Source of the DNA: LMUY01 sp965199555
Lineage (GTDB): Bacteria; Pseudomonadota; Alphaproteobacteria; Acetobacterales; Acetobacteraceae
Length of the DNA stretch: 64,000 nt
NCBI GenBank assembly: GCA_965199555.1
Contig: CBDASJ010000006.1
Coordinates: forward strand, 496,001-560,000
Reading direction: 5' to 3'
A program made the position numbers and the translations under genes. The notes under the pieces were generated by a model, which was given only the letters and a program-made list of their open reading frames with translations, did no database searches and was not told where the DNA came from. This document shows, one piece after another, positions 22,760 to 31,564 of this stretch (its first letter is position 1; each line of letters begins with the position of its first letter).

Positions 22760-24678
22760 TCAGCCCGGCTGGGGCGCTGCACCCAGGCCGCCCGCCGGCG
22801 GCGCCAACGGACGAGTGGTCGGCACGGACGCGCGGCGGGTTTCCGGCGCGGGCTCGTCAACGATCTTCTTGATCACCGTCTCGCCACGCAGCACCGTGCG
22901 GATTTCATCGCCGGACAAGGTCTCATGCTCCAGCAGTCCACGCGCCAGGCGGTGCAGTTCCTCAATATTGTCCGTGAGGATCTGCTTAGACTTACCATAA
23001 GCGCGGTCGATGATGCCCTTGATCTCGGCATCGATTTCTCGCGCGGTCACTTCGGACACGTTCTTGTTCTGCGTCACGGAGTGGCCGAGGAACACCTCTT
23101 GGCTGTTGTCGCCGTAGGCGATCATGCCAAGCGACTCGCTCATACCCCACTCGGTGACCATATTGCGGGCGATGTTGGTCGCCTGCTTGATGTCGCCCCC
23201 TGCCCCAGTCGACACACGGTCGGCACCGAAGATGATCTCCTCGGCGACGCGACCACCCATCGCCATGACCAACCGGGCAACCAGGCGTGCCTTGTTCTCC
23301 GACAAGCGATCACCTTCCGGCAGGCTCATCACCAGCCCCAACGCGCGGCCACGGGGAATGATGGTTGCCTTGTGCACCGGGTCGCAATCCGGCTCATGCA
23401 TGGCGCACAAGGCATGACCAGCCTCATGATAGGCAGTCATGCGCTTTTCCGCGTCTGACATGACGAGCGAACGGCGCTCACTCCCCATCATCACCTTGTC
23501 CTTGGCATGCTCGAACTCGAACATCGCCACGGTACGCTTGCCCAGCCGGGCGGCCAGTAGGGCTGCTTCGTTCACCAGGTTGGCCAAATCGGCACCGGAA
23601 AAGCCCGGCGTCCCACGCGCGATGGTCTTCGGATCGACGTCGTTCGCCAACGGTACCTTACGCATGTGCACGCGCAGGATCTTCTCACGGCCGCCGACAT
23701 CTGGGTTGGGCACAACCACCTGACGGTCGAACCGGCCGGGACGCAGCAACGCCGGGTCGAGCACGTCTGGACGGTTGGTGGCGGCGATCAGGATGACACC
23801 TTCGTTGCTTTCGAAGCCGTCCATCTCCACCAGCATCTGGTTGAGCGTCTGCTCCCGCTCATCATTGCCACCGCCCAGCCCGGCGCCACGATGCCGGCCA
23901 ACCGCATCGATTTCGTCGATGAAGATGATGCAAGGCGCGTTCTTCTTGCCTTGCTCGAACATGTCGCGCACGCGGGATGCACCCACGCCCACGAACATTT
24001 CGACGAAATCGGAGCCAGAGATGGTAAAGAACGGCACGTTCGCTTCGCCGGCAATGGCGCGGGCGAGCAGCGTCTTGCCGGTGCCGGGAGGACCCACGAG
24101 CAGCACGCCCTTGGGGATCTTGCCGCCGAGCCGCTGGAACTTCTGTGGATCCTTCAGGAACTCCACGATCTCTTGCAGCTCGGACTTGGCCTCGTCGATG
24201 CCGGCCACGTCCTCGAACGTCACGCGGCCCTGCTTCTCCGTCAGCATGCGGGCGCGCGACTTGCCAAACCCCATCGCCCGGCCGCCGCCCGATTGCATCT
24301 GGCGCATGAAGAACACCCAGACGCCGATCAACAGCAGCATCGGGAACCAGTTGAGCAGGTAGTGGAAGATGTTGTTGCTGCCCTCGTCTTCCGGCTTGGC
24401 AACCACCCGGACGCCCTTGTCCGTCAGCTTCTGCACCAGCGAGGGGTCTTCCGGCGTGTAGGTTTGGAAGGTGCGGTTATCCGTCAACTGCCCGGTGACA
24501 ACCCGCCCCTGGATGGTCACGTCGTGCACGCGCCCGCTGGCCACGTCGCCGAGGAAGTCCGAATACGCCATTTGGGACGCGGACCGCTGGGTCGAGCCCG
24601 GTTGGAACAGGTTGAACAGCACACGAGCAACAGGGCGATGATGACCCAGAGTGCGAGGTTGCGGCCGAAATTGCTCAT
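22760..24678 (-). CDS. ftsH: ATP-dependent zinc metalloprotease FtsH (apparent frameshift near the N-terminus)
   Basis: FtsH is a membrane AAA protease that degrades damaged membrane proteins and regulatory substrates. The AAA domain has VGPPGTGKT and IFIDEID; the protease has zinc motif HEAGHALC; the C-terminus is complete. The N-terminus is split between frames: MSNFGRNLALWVIIALLLV, from ATG 24678 with AGGGAA upstream, is in one frame, and LFNLFQPGSTQRSASQ onward is in another. One missing base near 24621, between AGCA and CACGAG, explains it. In the uncorrected downstream frame the first membrane segment is lost. Sequencing error or real mutation cannot be told apart here. Confidence 0.9.
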
Positions 24679-24808
24679 CGAGGTTCCCTGGCATCCCAAT
24701 CACGTCCTGCGCCTTTCCAGGCCAGGCATCCAACCAACGCCATCCAATGCCGCGCCGGTACCGCCACCAAGATGGGACCGTCGCGCCATGAACACACCCC
24801 CGGCCGCA

Positions 24809-25978
24809 TCACGCCGGCAAGAAAGGTGTCCCAGCCGCCGGCAGCCCCGCATGGCGCAAGACGGCCGCCCGTTCTGGCATGCAGTGGTTATGATAGTGCA
24901 AATCGGGCACATCCGATAGCACGGTGTTGTGTCGCAAGGCTGGCAAAGCCCGCAACACGGCGGACGGCAAGCCCGAGGCGTGCCGCATGCCGGCCGCCGC
25001 GTCGCCAAGTGCCCCCAGCACGCTGCCTGGTGCACAGGCGGCCACGCGGAACCGCCCGTCCCACACGACTCCTGGCCGCGCAGCAACGGCAGGTGCCAGC
25101 GCCGCCGCTTCCCGCACCAGCAGCCACCCCGGGCCAAGCCGTCCCGCCGGCCGGACGCACACGCCGGCCAGCGTCGCGGCGTGCGGTTCGGCGGCGAGAG
25201 GGGCGGCCTTGCCCACGGGAAAGCGCCGGCCAGACAGGCTCCGCAGCAGGGCGGCGAGGCTGCGCGGGTGGATCGGGCCGGGGGAGATTACGGCAAACCC
25301 CTCCGGGTGGATGGCGGCACGAGCCGCCAACTCCGCCGCGCTCGCGGCCTCGCCCATCGCACGCGCCGCCCCAGCCGCGGCCGCTTCCGCCAGCAGGCCT
25401 GCCCGACCGGCGCCGATTTCCCGGCGCAACCGGGCTCGCGTGGTGCGCAAATCGGTGTTGGTTGGGTCTTCCACCGCGGTCAGCCCGGCGGCATGGACGA
25501 TGGCCCGCAACCGCGCCGGGTCAATCGCCAGCAAGGGACGCAACAGCCGGATGTCGTCGGTCGCGACGGCGGCGGCCATGCCGGCCAGGCCATCCGGGCC
25601 GCTGCCACGGCGCTCCCGCATCAGCACCGTTTCCGCCTGGTCGCCGGCATGGTGGCCGAGCAGCAGGTCGACCAATCCGGCGGCCCGGCAGGCAGCGGAC
25701 AAGGCAGCGTATCGGGCGGCCCGGGCGCGGGCGGCGATCCCCGGACCCGGCCGCAATCCGTCCAGGCGCAGGACCGTCGCCGCCATCCGGCGTGCCGCAA
25801 GCGTGGCGCGGACCCCCTCCGCCTCCGCCGACGAACCCGGCCGCAGCCCGTGGTCGACGATCAAGGCGACCGGGTCGCCCCAGTCCTGTGCCAGCAGCGC
25901 CAAGGCCAGGCTGTCGGCACCGCCGGATACCGCGACGGCCACCCGGCGCACGCCGCCCCACGGCCCCAGCCGGTCCAT
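24809..25978 (-). CDS. tilS: tRNA(Ile)-lysidine synthase
   Basis: TilS converts the wobble cytidine of one tRNA-Ile to lysidine so that it reads AUA. The PP-loop AVSGGADSLAL (residues 16-26 from ATG 25978), DHGLRPGSSAEA and GHHAGDQAETVLMR are diagnostic of the N-terminal ATPase domain. The C-terminal part is less conserved. The start is uncertain: upstream in-frame residues (PLNPADAAWFAAA) also look family-like and overlap the end of cpoB, so a non-ATG start near 26016 is possible. ATG 25978 is the first standard start in the core. It precedes ftsH. Confidence 0.9.
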   Translation of the reverse strand: MDRLGPWGGVRRVAVAVSGGADSLALALLAQDWGDPVALIVDHGLRPGSSAEAEGVRATLAARRMAATVLRLDGLRPGPGIAARARAARYAALSAACRAAGLVDLLLGHHAGDQAETVLMRERRGSGPDGLAGMAAAVATDDIRLLRPLLAIDPARLRAIVHAAGLTAVEDPTNTDLRTTRARLRREIGAGRAGLLAEAAAAGAARAMGEAASAAELAARAAIHPEGFAVISPGPIHPRSLAALLRSLSGRRFPVGKAAPLAAEPHAATLAGVCVRPAGRLGPGWLLVREAAALAPAVAARPGVVWDGRFRVAACAPGSVLGALGDAAAGMRHASGLPSAVLRALPALRHNTVLSDVPDLHYHNHCMPERAAVLRHAGLPAAGTPFLPA

Positions 25979-26010
25979 CGCGGCGGCGAACCACGCCGCG
26001 TCGGCAGGGT

Positions 26011-26841
26011 TCAGCGGCAGGCGGCGCGCTGGCGGGCGGTGGCTTCGGCTTCGCGGATCTCCGCGCGCGGCTGCGGGAACTCGGCCCGCAGCTTGCCGAG
26101 CGCATCGCAAGCCGACTGACGATCCCCCAACGCAACCAAGGCATTCGCCACGCCCAGCAGCGCGTCCGGGGCGCGTCCGCCGGTACGCGAGCGGTTGTAG
26201 GCGTCGTAGAAATCCGGCGCAGCCTGTTGGTAGTTGCGCTGGCCCATCTCGGCCTGGGCCAACAGGAATTGCGCGTCCGCGGTGCGCGGTCCCTTCTTGC
26301 CCAGGACTTCCCGGGCCGCCGCCTCGGCTGCGGGATAGTCGCGGCGCGCCAGGGCGGCATTGCCTTCCTGCATCGCCATCTCGGGCGTGCGCGGCGCCGG
26401 CCCGGGCGGAGGCCCGCCGCTGCCGGACCCCAGCGCGGATGGCGGCGGGCTGAGGCTGGGCGGTGCGCTGCGCGACCCACCACCACCGCCGTTCTGCATC
26501 GCGAAGCTCAGATCGGCGATCTGCTTGGAGAGTTCCTCCGACTGGCGCTGCTGCTGGTTGGTCAACTGGTCCACCTGGCCGCGCAAGGTGCGGACCTGGT
26601 CCTCCAGCGTGGACACCCGGTCCAGCAACTGCGCGGTTAACCCCGCGCTGTCCCCACCACCGGAGCGGTCCGGACGATACACCGGGGTCGGCGCGCCGCC
26701 CCGCTGCTGCATGGCCTGCATCTGCTGCCGCAAGTCCAGGATTTGGTTTTGCAGCGCGATCGCGTCGCGGCTGTCCATCTGGGCCAAAGCGGGGCCGCCC
26801 ACCAGCACCATCCCCGCCAAAGCCAACCCGGCCACCCTCAT
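26011..26841 (-). CDS. cpoB: Cell division coordinator CpoB (YbgF)
   Basis: This 276-aa periplasmic protein works with TolA to link outer-membrane constriction to septal peptidoglycan synthesis. It has a signal peptide (MRVAGLALAGMVLVGGPALA, cleaved before Q21), a coiled-coil region (about 30-100: LQNQILDLRQQMQ, DRVSTLEDQVRTLRGQVDQL), a Gly/Pro/Ser-rich linker, and C-terminal TPR-like repeats (GNAALARRDYPAAEAAAREV and later). ATG 26841 is chosen because GGAG lies 8 bases upstream and the signal starts there. It follows pal, as in most tol-pal operons. Confidence 0.9.
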   Translation of the reverse strand: MRVAGLALAGMVLVGGPALAQMDSRDAIALQNQILDLRQQMQAMQQRGGAPTPVYRPDRSGGGDSAGLTAQLLDRVSTLEDQVRTLRGQVDQLTNQQQRQSEELSKQIADLSFAMQNGGGGGSRSAPPSLSPPPSALGSGSGGPPPGPAPRTPEMAMQEGNAALARRDYPAAEAAAREVLGKKGPRTADAQFLLAQAEMGQRNYQQAAPDFYDAYNRSRTGGRAPDALLGVANALVALGDRQSACDALGKLRAEFPQPRAEIREAEATARQRAACR

Positions 26842-26903
26842 CTCAGCACTCCGTGCCATCACGCGCCGGGTTCTACGTCCGCCGCCCCGGGGCCACAAAC
26901 ATC

Positions 26904-26937
26904 AAAAAGCCGGCAACCCCTGCGGATTGCCGGCTTT
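26904..26937 (-). terminator. Rho-independent terminator after pal
   Basis: On the minus strand, 11-base arms AAAGCCGGCAA (26927-26937) and TTGCCGGCTTT (26906-26916) enclose a 10-base loop, and the second arm runs into a T tract (26904-26908 read as TTTTT). This is a textbook intrinsic terminator placed between pal and cpoB, so downstream genes may depend on read-through or a separate promoter. Confidence 0.82.
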
Positions 26938-26953
26938 CCTCAGCCAAGAACGA

Positions 26954-27433
26954 TCAGCGGACGGAGGTGATCGCGTTGCGGTTCTGCTGGTATGCGCTTT
27001 CGTCCGACCCCAACGCCGTCGGGCGGTCCTTGCCGTAGCTGATGGTGGTGATGCGCGAGGACGCGACGCCATGCGCCACCAGGTAGTCGCGGGCGGCATT
27101 GGCGCGGCGGGCGCCGAGCGCGATGTTGTATTCTTCCGTGCCACGCTCGTCGCAATTGCCGGCAAGCTGCACCGAGTCCTGCGGATAGCGGCCAAGCCAT
27201 GCCGACTGACGGTCCAGTGTGCCGCGCGCATCGCCGCTGAGGCTCGACTCGTTCAGCGCGTAGAACACGCGGTCACCGACGTTGGCGACCAGATCCTCCT
27301 GGCTGCCCGGCACGGCGCCCGACGAGCCGGCCGTGACGGCGCCGTTGCCCGTGACGCCGGACGTGTCGGCCTTGTTGGCGCAGGCGGACAGCAGGGCAAG
27401 CGTGGCGAGAAGGGCCAAGGTCTTGGTGTTCAT
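26954..27433 (-). CDS. pal: Peptidoglycan-associated lipoprotein Pal
   Basis: This 159-aa outer-membrane lipoprotein ties the outer membrane to peptidoglycan and interacts with TolB. The lipoprotein signal ends LLSAC (Cys18). The OmpA-like domain contains VFYALNESSLSGDAR, NCDERGTEEYNIALGARRAN (diaminopimelate-binding) and ARDYLVAHGV. It lies after tolB with a 128-base gap that holds a candidate promoter, and is followed by an intrinsic terminator, so pal can be expressed as its own unit. Confidence 0.96.
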   Translation of the reverse strand: MNTKTLALLATLALLSACANKADTSGVTGNGAVTAGSSGAVPGSQEDLVANVGDRVFYALNESSLSGDARGTLDRQSAWLGRYPQDSVQLAGNCDERGTEEYNIALGARRANAARDYLVAHGVASSRITTISYGKDRPTALGSDESAYQQNRNAITSVR

Positions 27434-27477
27434 CAGTGTTCGTTCCTGGGTTGCATGGTGGTGAACGTGTCGGTGCG

Positions 27478-27504
27478 GGAACGGTCAAGCAGGTATTTCG
27501 TTCC
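27478..27504 (-). promoter_or_regulatory. Possible EcfG-type promoter upstream of pal
   Basis: Reading the minus strand, GGAAC (27500-27504), a 16-base spacer and CGTT (27480-27483) match the alphaproteobacterial general-stress consensus GGAAC-N16/17-CGTT exactly. It lies 46 bases before the pal ATG. GGAACG and CGTTCC are inverted copies, so the plus strand also reads as a match; it could instead be a symmetric protein-binding site. Confidence 0.4.
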
Positions 27505-27561
27505 GGTGACACGCCGACTACGGATGACCGGCCACGGCGTCAAGGGCGTCGCCGAACGCAA

Positions 27562-28869
27562 TCATGCGAGCAGCGGCGACCAGGCCGGGTCGGACGCGTC
27601 GCCGGGCGTGGACACCGCACGCTCGTTGAACCCGGTGATGTCGATGGACACCAGACGCGAGGAATAGCCCGCCCCACGGCTGTCCCGCGCCGCGCTTTCG
27701 CGGAAGAACATCAGCACGCGGCCGTTGGGGCAGAAGGTCGGCCCTTCCACGTCGAAGCTTTCCGACAGGATGCGTTCGCCGGAGCCGTCCGGGTGCATGA
27801 CGCCGATCGCGAAGGACGAGCCGAGCCGGGTGAACGCGATCAGGTCGCCGCGCGGGGACCAGACCGGCGTCGCGTAGCGGCCGCTGCCGAACGAGATGCG
27901 CTTCGCCCCGCCGCCGCCCGACCCCATGACGTATAGTTGCTGGTCTCCGCCGCGGTCGGAGTTGAACACGATCTGCGAGCCGTCCGGGCTGTAGCACGGG
28001 CTGGTGTCGATGGCGCCCGAATTGGTTAGCCGCGTGCTGCCACCGCCACCCAGCCCCACCGTGACAATGTCGGACCCGGAACCGCGCGTGACGGACATGA
28101 TGACGTGGCTGCCGTCCGGGGCAAAACGCGGCGCGAAGGTGATGCCTTCGAACTCACCCAGCACGCGCTGCGCCCCGCTGCCCAGGTTGAAGGAATACAC
28201 CCGCGGGCGGTTGTTGGCGTAGGACATGAAGACGATCTCGTCCCGGGTCGGATGGAAGCGCGGCGTCAGCACCAGCCAGGAACCGTCGGTCAGATAGCGG
28301 TTGTTCTCGCTGTCCTGGTCCATGATGGCCAGCCGCTTTACCCGGCGGTCGCGCGGGCCGGAGCCGGCCACGTAGACGACCCGCGTGTCGAAGTAGCCCT
28401 TCTCGCCCAACAACCGCTCGTAGATCACGTCGGCGATGATGTGCGCGACGCGGCGCCAGTTGCCGGCCGCGGTGGTGTAGGCGGTGCCCTGGATCTGCTG
28501 GCCGACCGGCACGTCCCACAGCCGGAACTCCACCCGGCCGGCGGTGGCGTTGCCGGTCACCAGCGCCTGTGCCCCGGTCGCCTTCCACGCGGCGAAATCC
28601 GGCGCGTCACCGGCCGCGGCCCCGCCGCCCACTGGTTTGAACAAGCCGGAGCGTTGCAGGTCGGCGCTGATCACGCCCGTGATCTGCGCGCCCAGATCGC
28701 CGCCCATGGCGGGAATGCCGATCGGGATCGGGTCGGTGCGGGCGCGGTCCACCGTGATGGCGGCGCTGGGCGCCCCGCCCTGCTGCTGCGCCCAAGCGGG
28801 CGCGGACAACAGGGTCGCGCTGCCGGCGAGCACGCCGCGACGGCCGAGGATGGGGGTGACGAGGCTCAT
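27562..28869 (-). CDS. tolB: Tol-Pal system protein TolB
   Basis: This 435-aa periplasmic beta-propeller interacts with Pal and TolA. The N-terminal domain includes VISADLQRSGLFKP and YERLLGEKGYFDTRVVYVAG. The propeller repeats carry the TolB/PD40 pattern, for example FAPRFAPDGSHVIMSV, SPCYSPDGSQIVFNSDR and TPVWSPRGDLIAFTR. The signal sequence MSLVTPILGRRGVLAG, ending near APAWA, contains paired arginines and looks partly Tat-like, unusual for TolB. ATG 28869 is chosen because the signal starts there; it follows tolA by 14 bases. Confidence 0.95.
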   Translation of the reverse strand: MSLVTPILGRRGVLAGSATLLSAPAWAQQQGGAPSAAITVDRARTDPIPIGIPAMGGDLGAQITGVISADLQRSGLFKPVGGGAAAGDAPDFAAWKATGAQALVTGNATAGRVEFRLWDVPVGQQIQGTAYTTAAGNWRRVAHIIADVIYERLLGEKGYFDTRVVYVAGSGPRDRRVKRLAIMDQDSENNRYLTDGSWLVLTPRFHPTRDEIVFMSYANNRPRVYSFNLGSGAQRVLGEFEGITFAPRFAPDGSHVIMSVTRGSGSDIVTVGLGGGGSTRLTNSGAIDTSPCYSPDGSQIVFNSDRGGDQQLYVMGSGGGGAKRISFGSGRYATPVWSPRGDLIAFTRLGSSFAIGVMHPDGSGERILSESFDVEGPTFCPNGRVLMFFRESAARDSRGAGYSSRLVSIDITGFNERAVSTPGDASDPAWSPLLA

Positions 28870-28883
28870 GGCGTGATCTCCGC

Positions 28884-29882
28884 TCAGGGCTTGAAGATGA
28901 AGTCGAACTTGTGGGTTGCGCCCAGCATGCCTTGCGGCAGCGGCAGGGCCGAACATTGCGCCGCCAGCACCGCGCGGACGGCGCGCTCGGCAAAGGCGTG
29001 CAGCGGGCTGCCGAATGGCGCCGCCGGGTCGCCGGGCGCGATCTCCGCCTGCCGGGCGACACCCGTGGAGTCGGTGGTGACGATCAAGTGGACGGAAAAC
29101 GTTTCTGCGTGCAGGGCGCCGGCGTCACGCGTCCAGCAATCGCGCACCTTTTCCCCGATCGCGCCGCGCTGCACCGCGGACAAGGAAGTGTTGTCGGTGC
29201 CGTGCACGCTGCCGCCCTGTTCCGGCGCGCCGGAACGCGGCGGGCTGTAGCGGGCGGTCGGCGCCTCCGTCTGCTGCCGCAGAGAGCGCAGCCGTTCCAG
29301 CGTGTTCAGCAGGCTGCGGCTGTCCGGCGCCGGGGTGCGGGTCGGGTTCGGCTGGCTGCTTTGGCTGGGCGGCGTGGGCGTCGGCGGCGGGGGCGCGGGA
29401 GGTGGCGGCACCGGCAAGGGCGGCGTCGGCAGCGGCGGCGACGGGGCGGGCGGCGGCGGGGTTGGCGGCGCAGGCGGTGGCGGCGGCGCCGGGGTGGGCG
29501 TCGGTTCCGGCGTGGGGGGCGGCGTCGGGGTCGGCGGCGGCGGCACCGGCGTGGGGGGCGGCGGCGTGGGAGGAGGGGGTGGCGGAGGCGGCGGGGGTGG
29601 TGGCGGCGGTGGGGGCGGCGGTTGCGGCGGCGTGGGCTGCGGCGGTTCCGGCGTGGGCGGCTCCGGCGACGCGACCGGGGCCTGGGTGGCGGCCGGCACC
29701 GGCGCGGACACGGTGGACCGGCGGGCTTCCTGCTTCGGCCCTTCCACGTCCACGTCGAAGCTCGCCTGTTCCGGCATCTTTTCCACCGGCTTGTCCGGCA
29801 CGGCAAAAAACAGCACCACGCCAACCACAAGGTGGAAGACGAAGGAGATCGCGGCGCCGCGTTCGAGGCGGTCGTCCTTCAT
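28884..29882 (-). CDS. tolA: TolA-like inner-membrane linker protein, proline-rich
   Basis: This 332-aa protein occupies the TolA slot between tolR and tolB. One N-terminal membrane segment follows MKDDRLERGAAISFVFHLVV. A very long central stretch (about residues 60-180) is almost all Pro, Thr, Ala and Glu, including a run of 18 prolines. A C-terminal TonB/TolA-like domain ends the protein (VQRGAIGEKVRDCWTRDAG, then IVTTDSTGVARQAEI). TolA carries energy from TolQR to the outer membrane. The linker here is proline-rich rather than the Ala/Lys-rich helix of enterobacterial TolA. Confidence 0.88.
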   Translation of the reverse strand: MKDDRLERGAAISFVFHLVVGVVLFFAVPDKPVEKMPEQASFDVDVEGPKQEARRSTVSAPVPAATQAPVASPEPPTPEPPQPTPPQPPPPPPPPPPPPPPPPPPTPPPPTPVPPPPTPTPPPTPEPTPTPAPPPPPAPPTPPPPAPSPPLPTPPLPVPPPPAPPPPTPTPPSQSSQPNPTRTPAPDSRSLLNTLERLRSLRQQTEAPTARYSPPRSGAPEQGGSVHGTDNTSLSAVQRGAIGEKVRDCWTRDAGALHAETFSVHLIVTTDSTGVARQAEIAPGDPAAPFGSPLHAFAERAVRAVLAAQCSALPLPQGMLGATHKFDFIFKP

Positions 29883-29901
29883 GCCGGCCAGCCCGCTCCG
29901 C

Positions 29902-30438
<537 letters not shown>

Positions 30439-30441
30439 GGC

Positions 30442-31161
30442 TCAGGCCCGCTCCTCGGATTGGCGCGACAGGATGGCGCCGAACTCGGTGCCGAACCCTT
30501 CCATGCGGGCGGCGAAGCGGGCCAGGTCGGTGCTGATCTTGTTGTACGCCAGCACCGCCGGAATGGCGGCGACCAGGCCGATCGCGGTGGCGAACAGCGC
30601 TTCCGCGATGCCGGGCGCCACCACCGCCAGGCTGGTGTTCTTGCTGGCGGCGATGGCGGAGAAGGAGTGCATGATGCCCCACACCGTGCCGAACAGCCCC
30701 ACGAACGGGGCGGTGGCGCCGACGGATGCGAGGAACACCATCCAGCGCTCCATCCGCTCCATCTCGCGGCCGACGGTCACCGTCATGGCGCGGTCCACCC
30801 GGTCCCGCACGCCGCCGCGCACCATGTCCGCGCCGGCCACGCGGGAGGAGCGCCGCCATTCACCCATCGCAGCGCCGAACACGGCGGCGATCGGGTGGGC
30901 GGGCTTGGCGCCCTCCTGGTCATACAGCTCGTCCAGGCTGCCGCCGGACCAGAACCGGTCCTCGAACACATTGGCCTGGCGATTGGCGCGGCGAATGGAG
31001 GCGACCTTCTCGAAGATGATCGCCCAAACCCAGATGCTGGCCAGCAGCAGCAGCACCATGACGATCTTCACGACGATGTCGGCCTGCAGGAACAGCGTCA
31101 GGATCGACAGGTCACCCCCTGGAGGAACCACCGCCGCTGCCGCATTCGTCGTGTCACCCAC
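30442..31161 (-). CDS. tolQ: Tol-Pal system protein TolQ (ExbB/MotA family)
   Basis: This 239-aa inner-membrane protein is the proton-channel partner of TolR. It has three predicted membrane segments: VVKIVMVLLLLASIWVWAII, then MVFLASVGATAPFVGLFGTV and GIAEALFATAIGLVAAIPAV. The family motif VGATAPFVGLFGTVWGIM is present. The start is GTG 31161, which overlaps the end of ybgC by 8 bases with GGAG upstream, indicating translational coupling. It leads tolQ-tolR-tolA-tolB-pal-cpoB. Confidence 0.95.
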   Translation of the reverse strand: MGDTTNAAAAVVPPGGDLSILTLFLQADIVVKIVMVLLLLASIWVWAIIFEKVASIRRANRQANVFEDRFWSGGSLDELYDQEGAKPAHPIAAVFGAAMGEWRRSSRVAGADMVRGGVRDRVDRAMTVTVGREMERMERWMVFLASVGATAPFVGLFGTVWGIMHSFSAIAASKNTSLAVVAPGIAEALFATAIGLVAAIPAVLAYNKISTDLARFAARMEGFGTEFGAILSRQSEERA

Positions 31162-31564
31162 TCCGCATCTCCTCAAACGCCGCACGCCAGCGGGCCGGTA
31201 TCCGCGAGGGCCGGCCGTCCGCCCCCCGCACGCACGCCAGTTGCACATCCAACCGCGCCACCGCCCGCTCCCCCACCGCGAAATCCTGCCGCAACGCAGC
31301 CGTGGCGGCGCCGAGTTCGGTGGGCTCGGTGGCGACGGTGACCAGGTCATCGAGCCGCGCGGGGCGCAAATAATCCATTTTAATGCGGCGCACCACGAAG
31401 ATCAGCCCTTCGTTACGCACCAATGCGTCGTGCGGCACGCCAAGCTCGCGCAACAGCTCCGTGCGCGCCCGTTCGGCGAAGGCCAGGTAACGCGCGTGGT
31501 AGACCACGCCGCCGGCATCCGTGTCCTCGTAATACACGCGGATCGCCAGGCGATGCGGCGTCAC
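31154..31564 (-). CDS. ybgC: YbgC-type acyl-CoA thioesterase
   Basis: This 136-aa hotdog-fold thioesterase has the 4HBT active-site signature YYEDTDAGGVVYHARYLAFA, with the catalytic aspartate in DTDAGGVVYH. YbgC proteins hydrolyse acyl-CoA or acyl-ACP and sit at the head of tol-pal operons in many proteobacteria, possibly linked to phospholipid synthesis. The GTG start overlaps the ruvB stop (GTGA, 4 bases), and its own 3' end overlaps tolQ. Length is normal. Confidence 0.93.
   Translation of the reverse strand: MTPHRLAIRVYYEDTDAGGVVYHARYLAFAERARTELLRELGVPHDALVRNEGLIFVVRRIKMDYLRPARLDDLVTVATEPTELGAATAALRQDFAVGERAVARLDVQLACVRGADGRPSRIPARWRAAFEEMRSG

Noticed and set aside
24772..26640. Long plus-strand frame opposite tilS and cpoB
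   Set aside because: Low-complexity Arg/Pro translation, explained by antisense of two recognisable genes.
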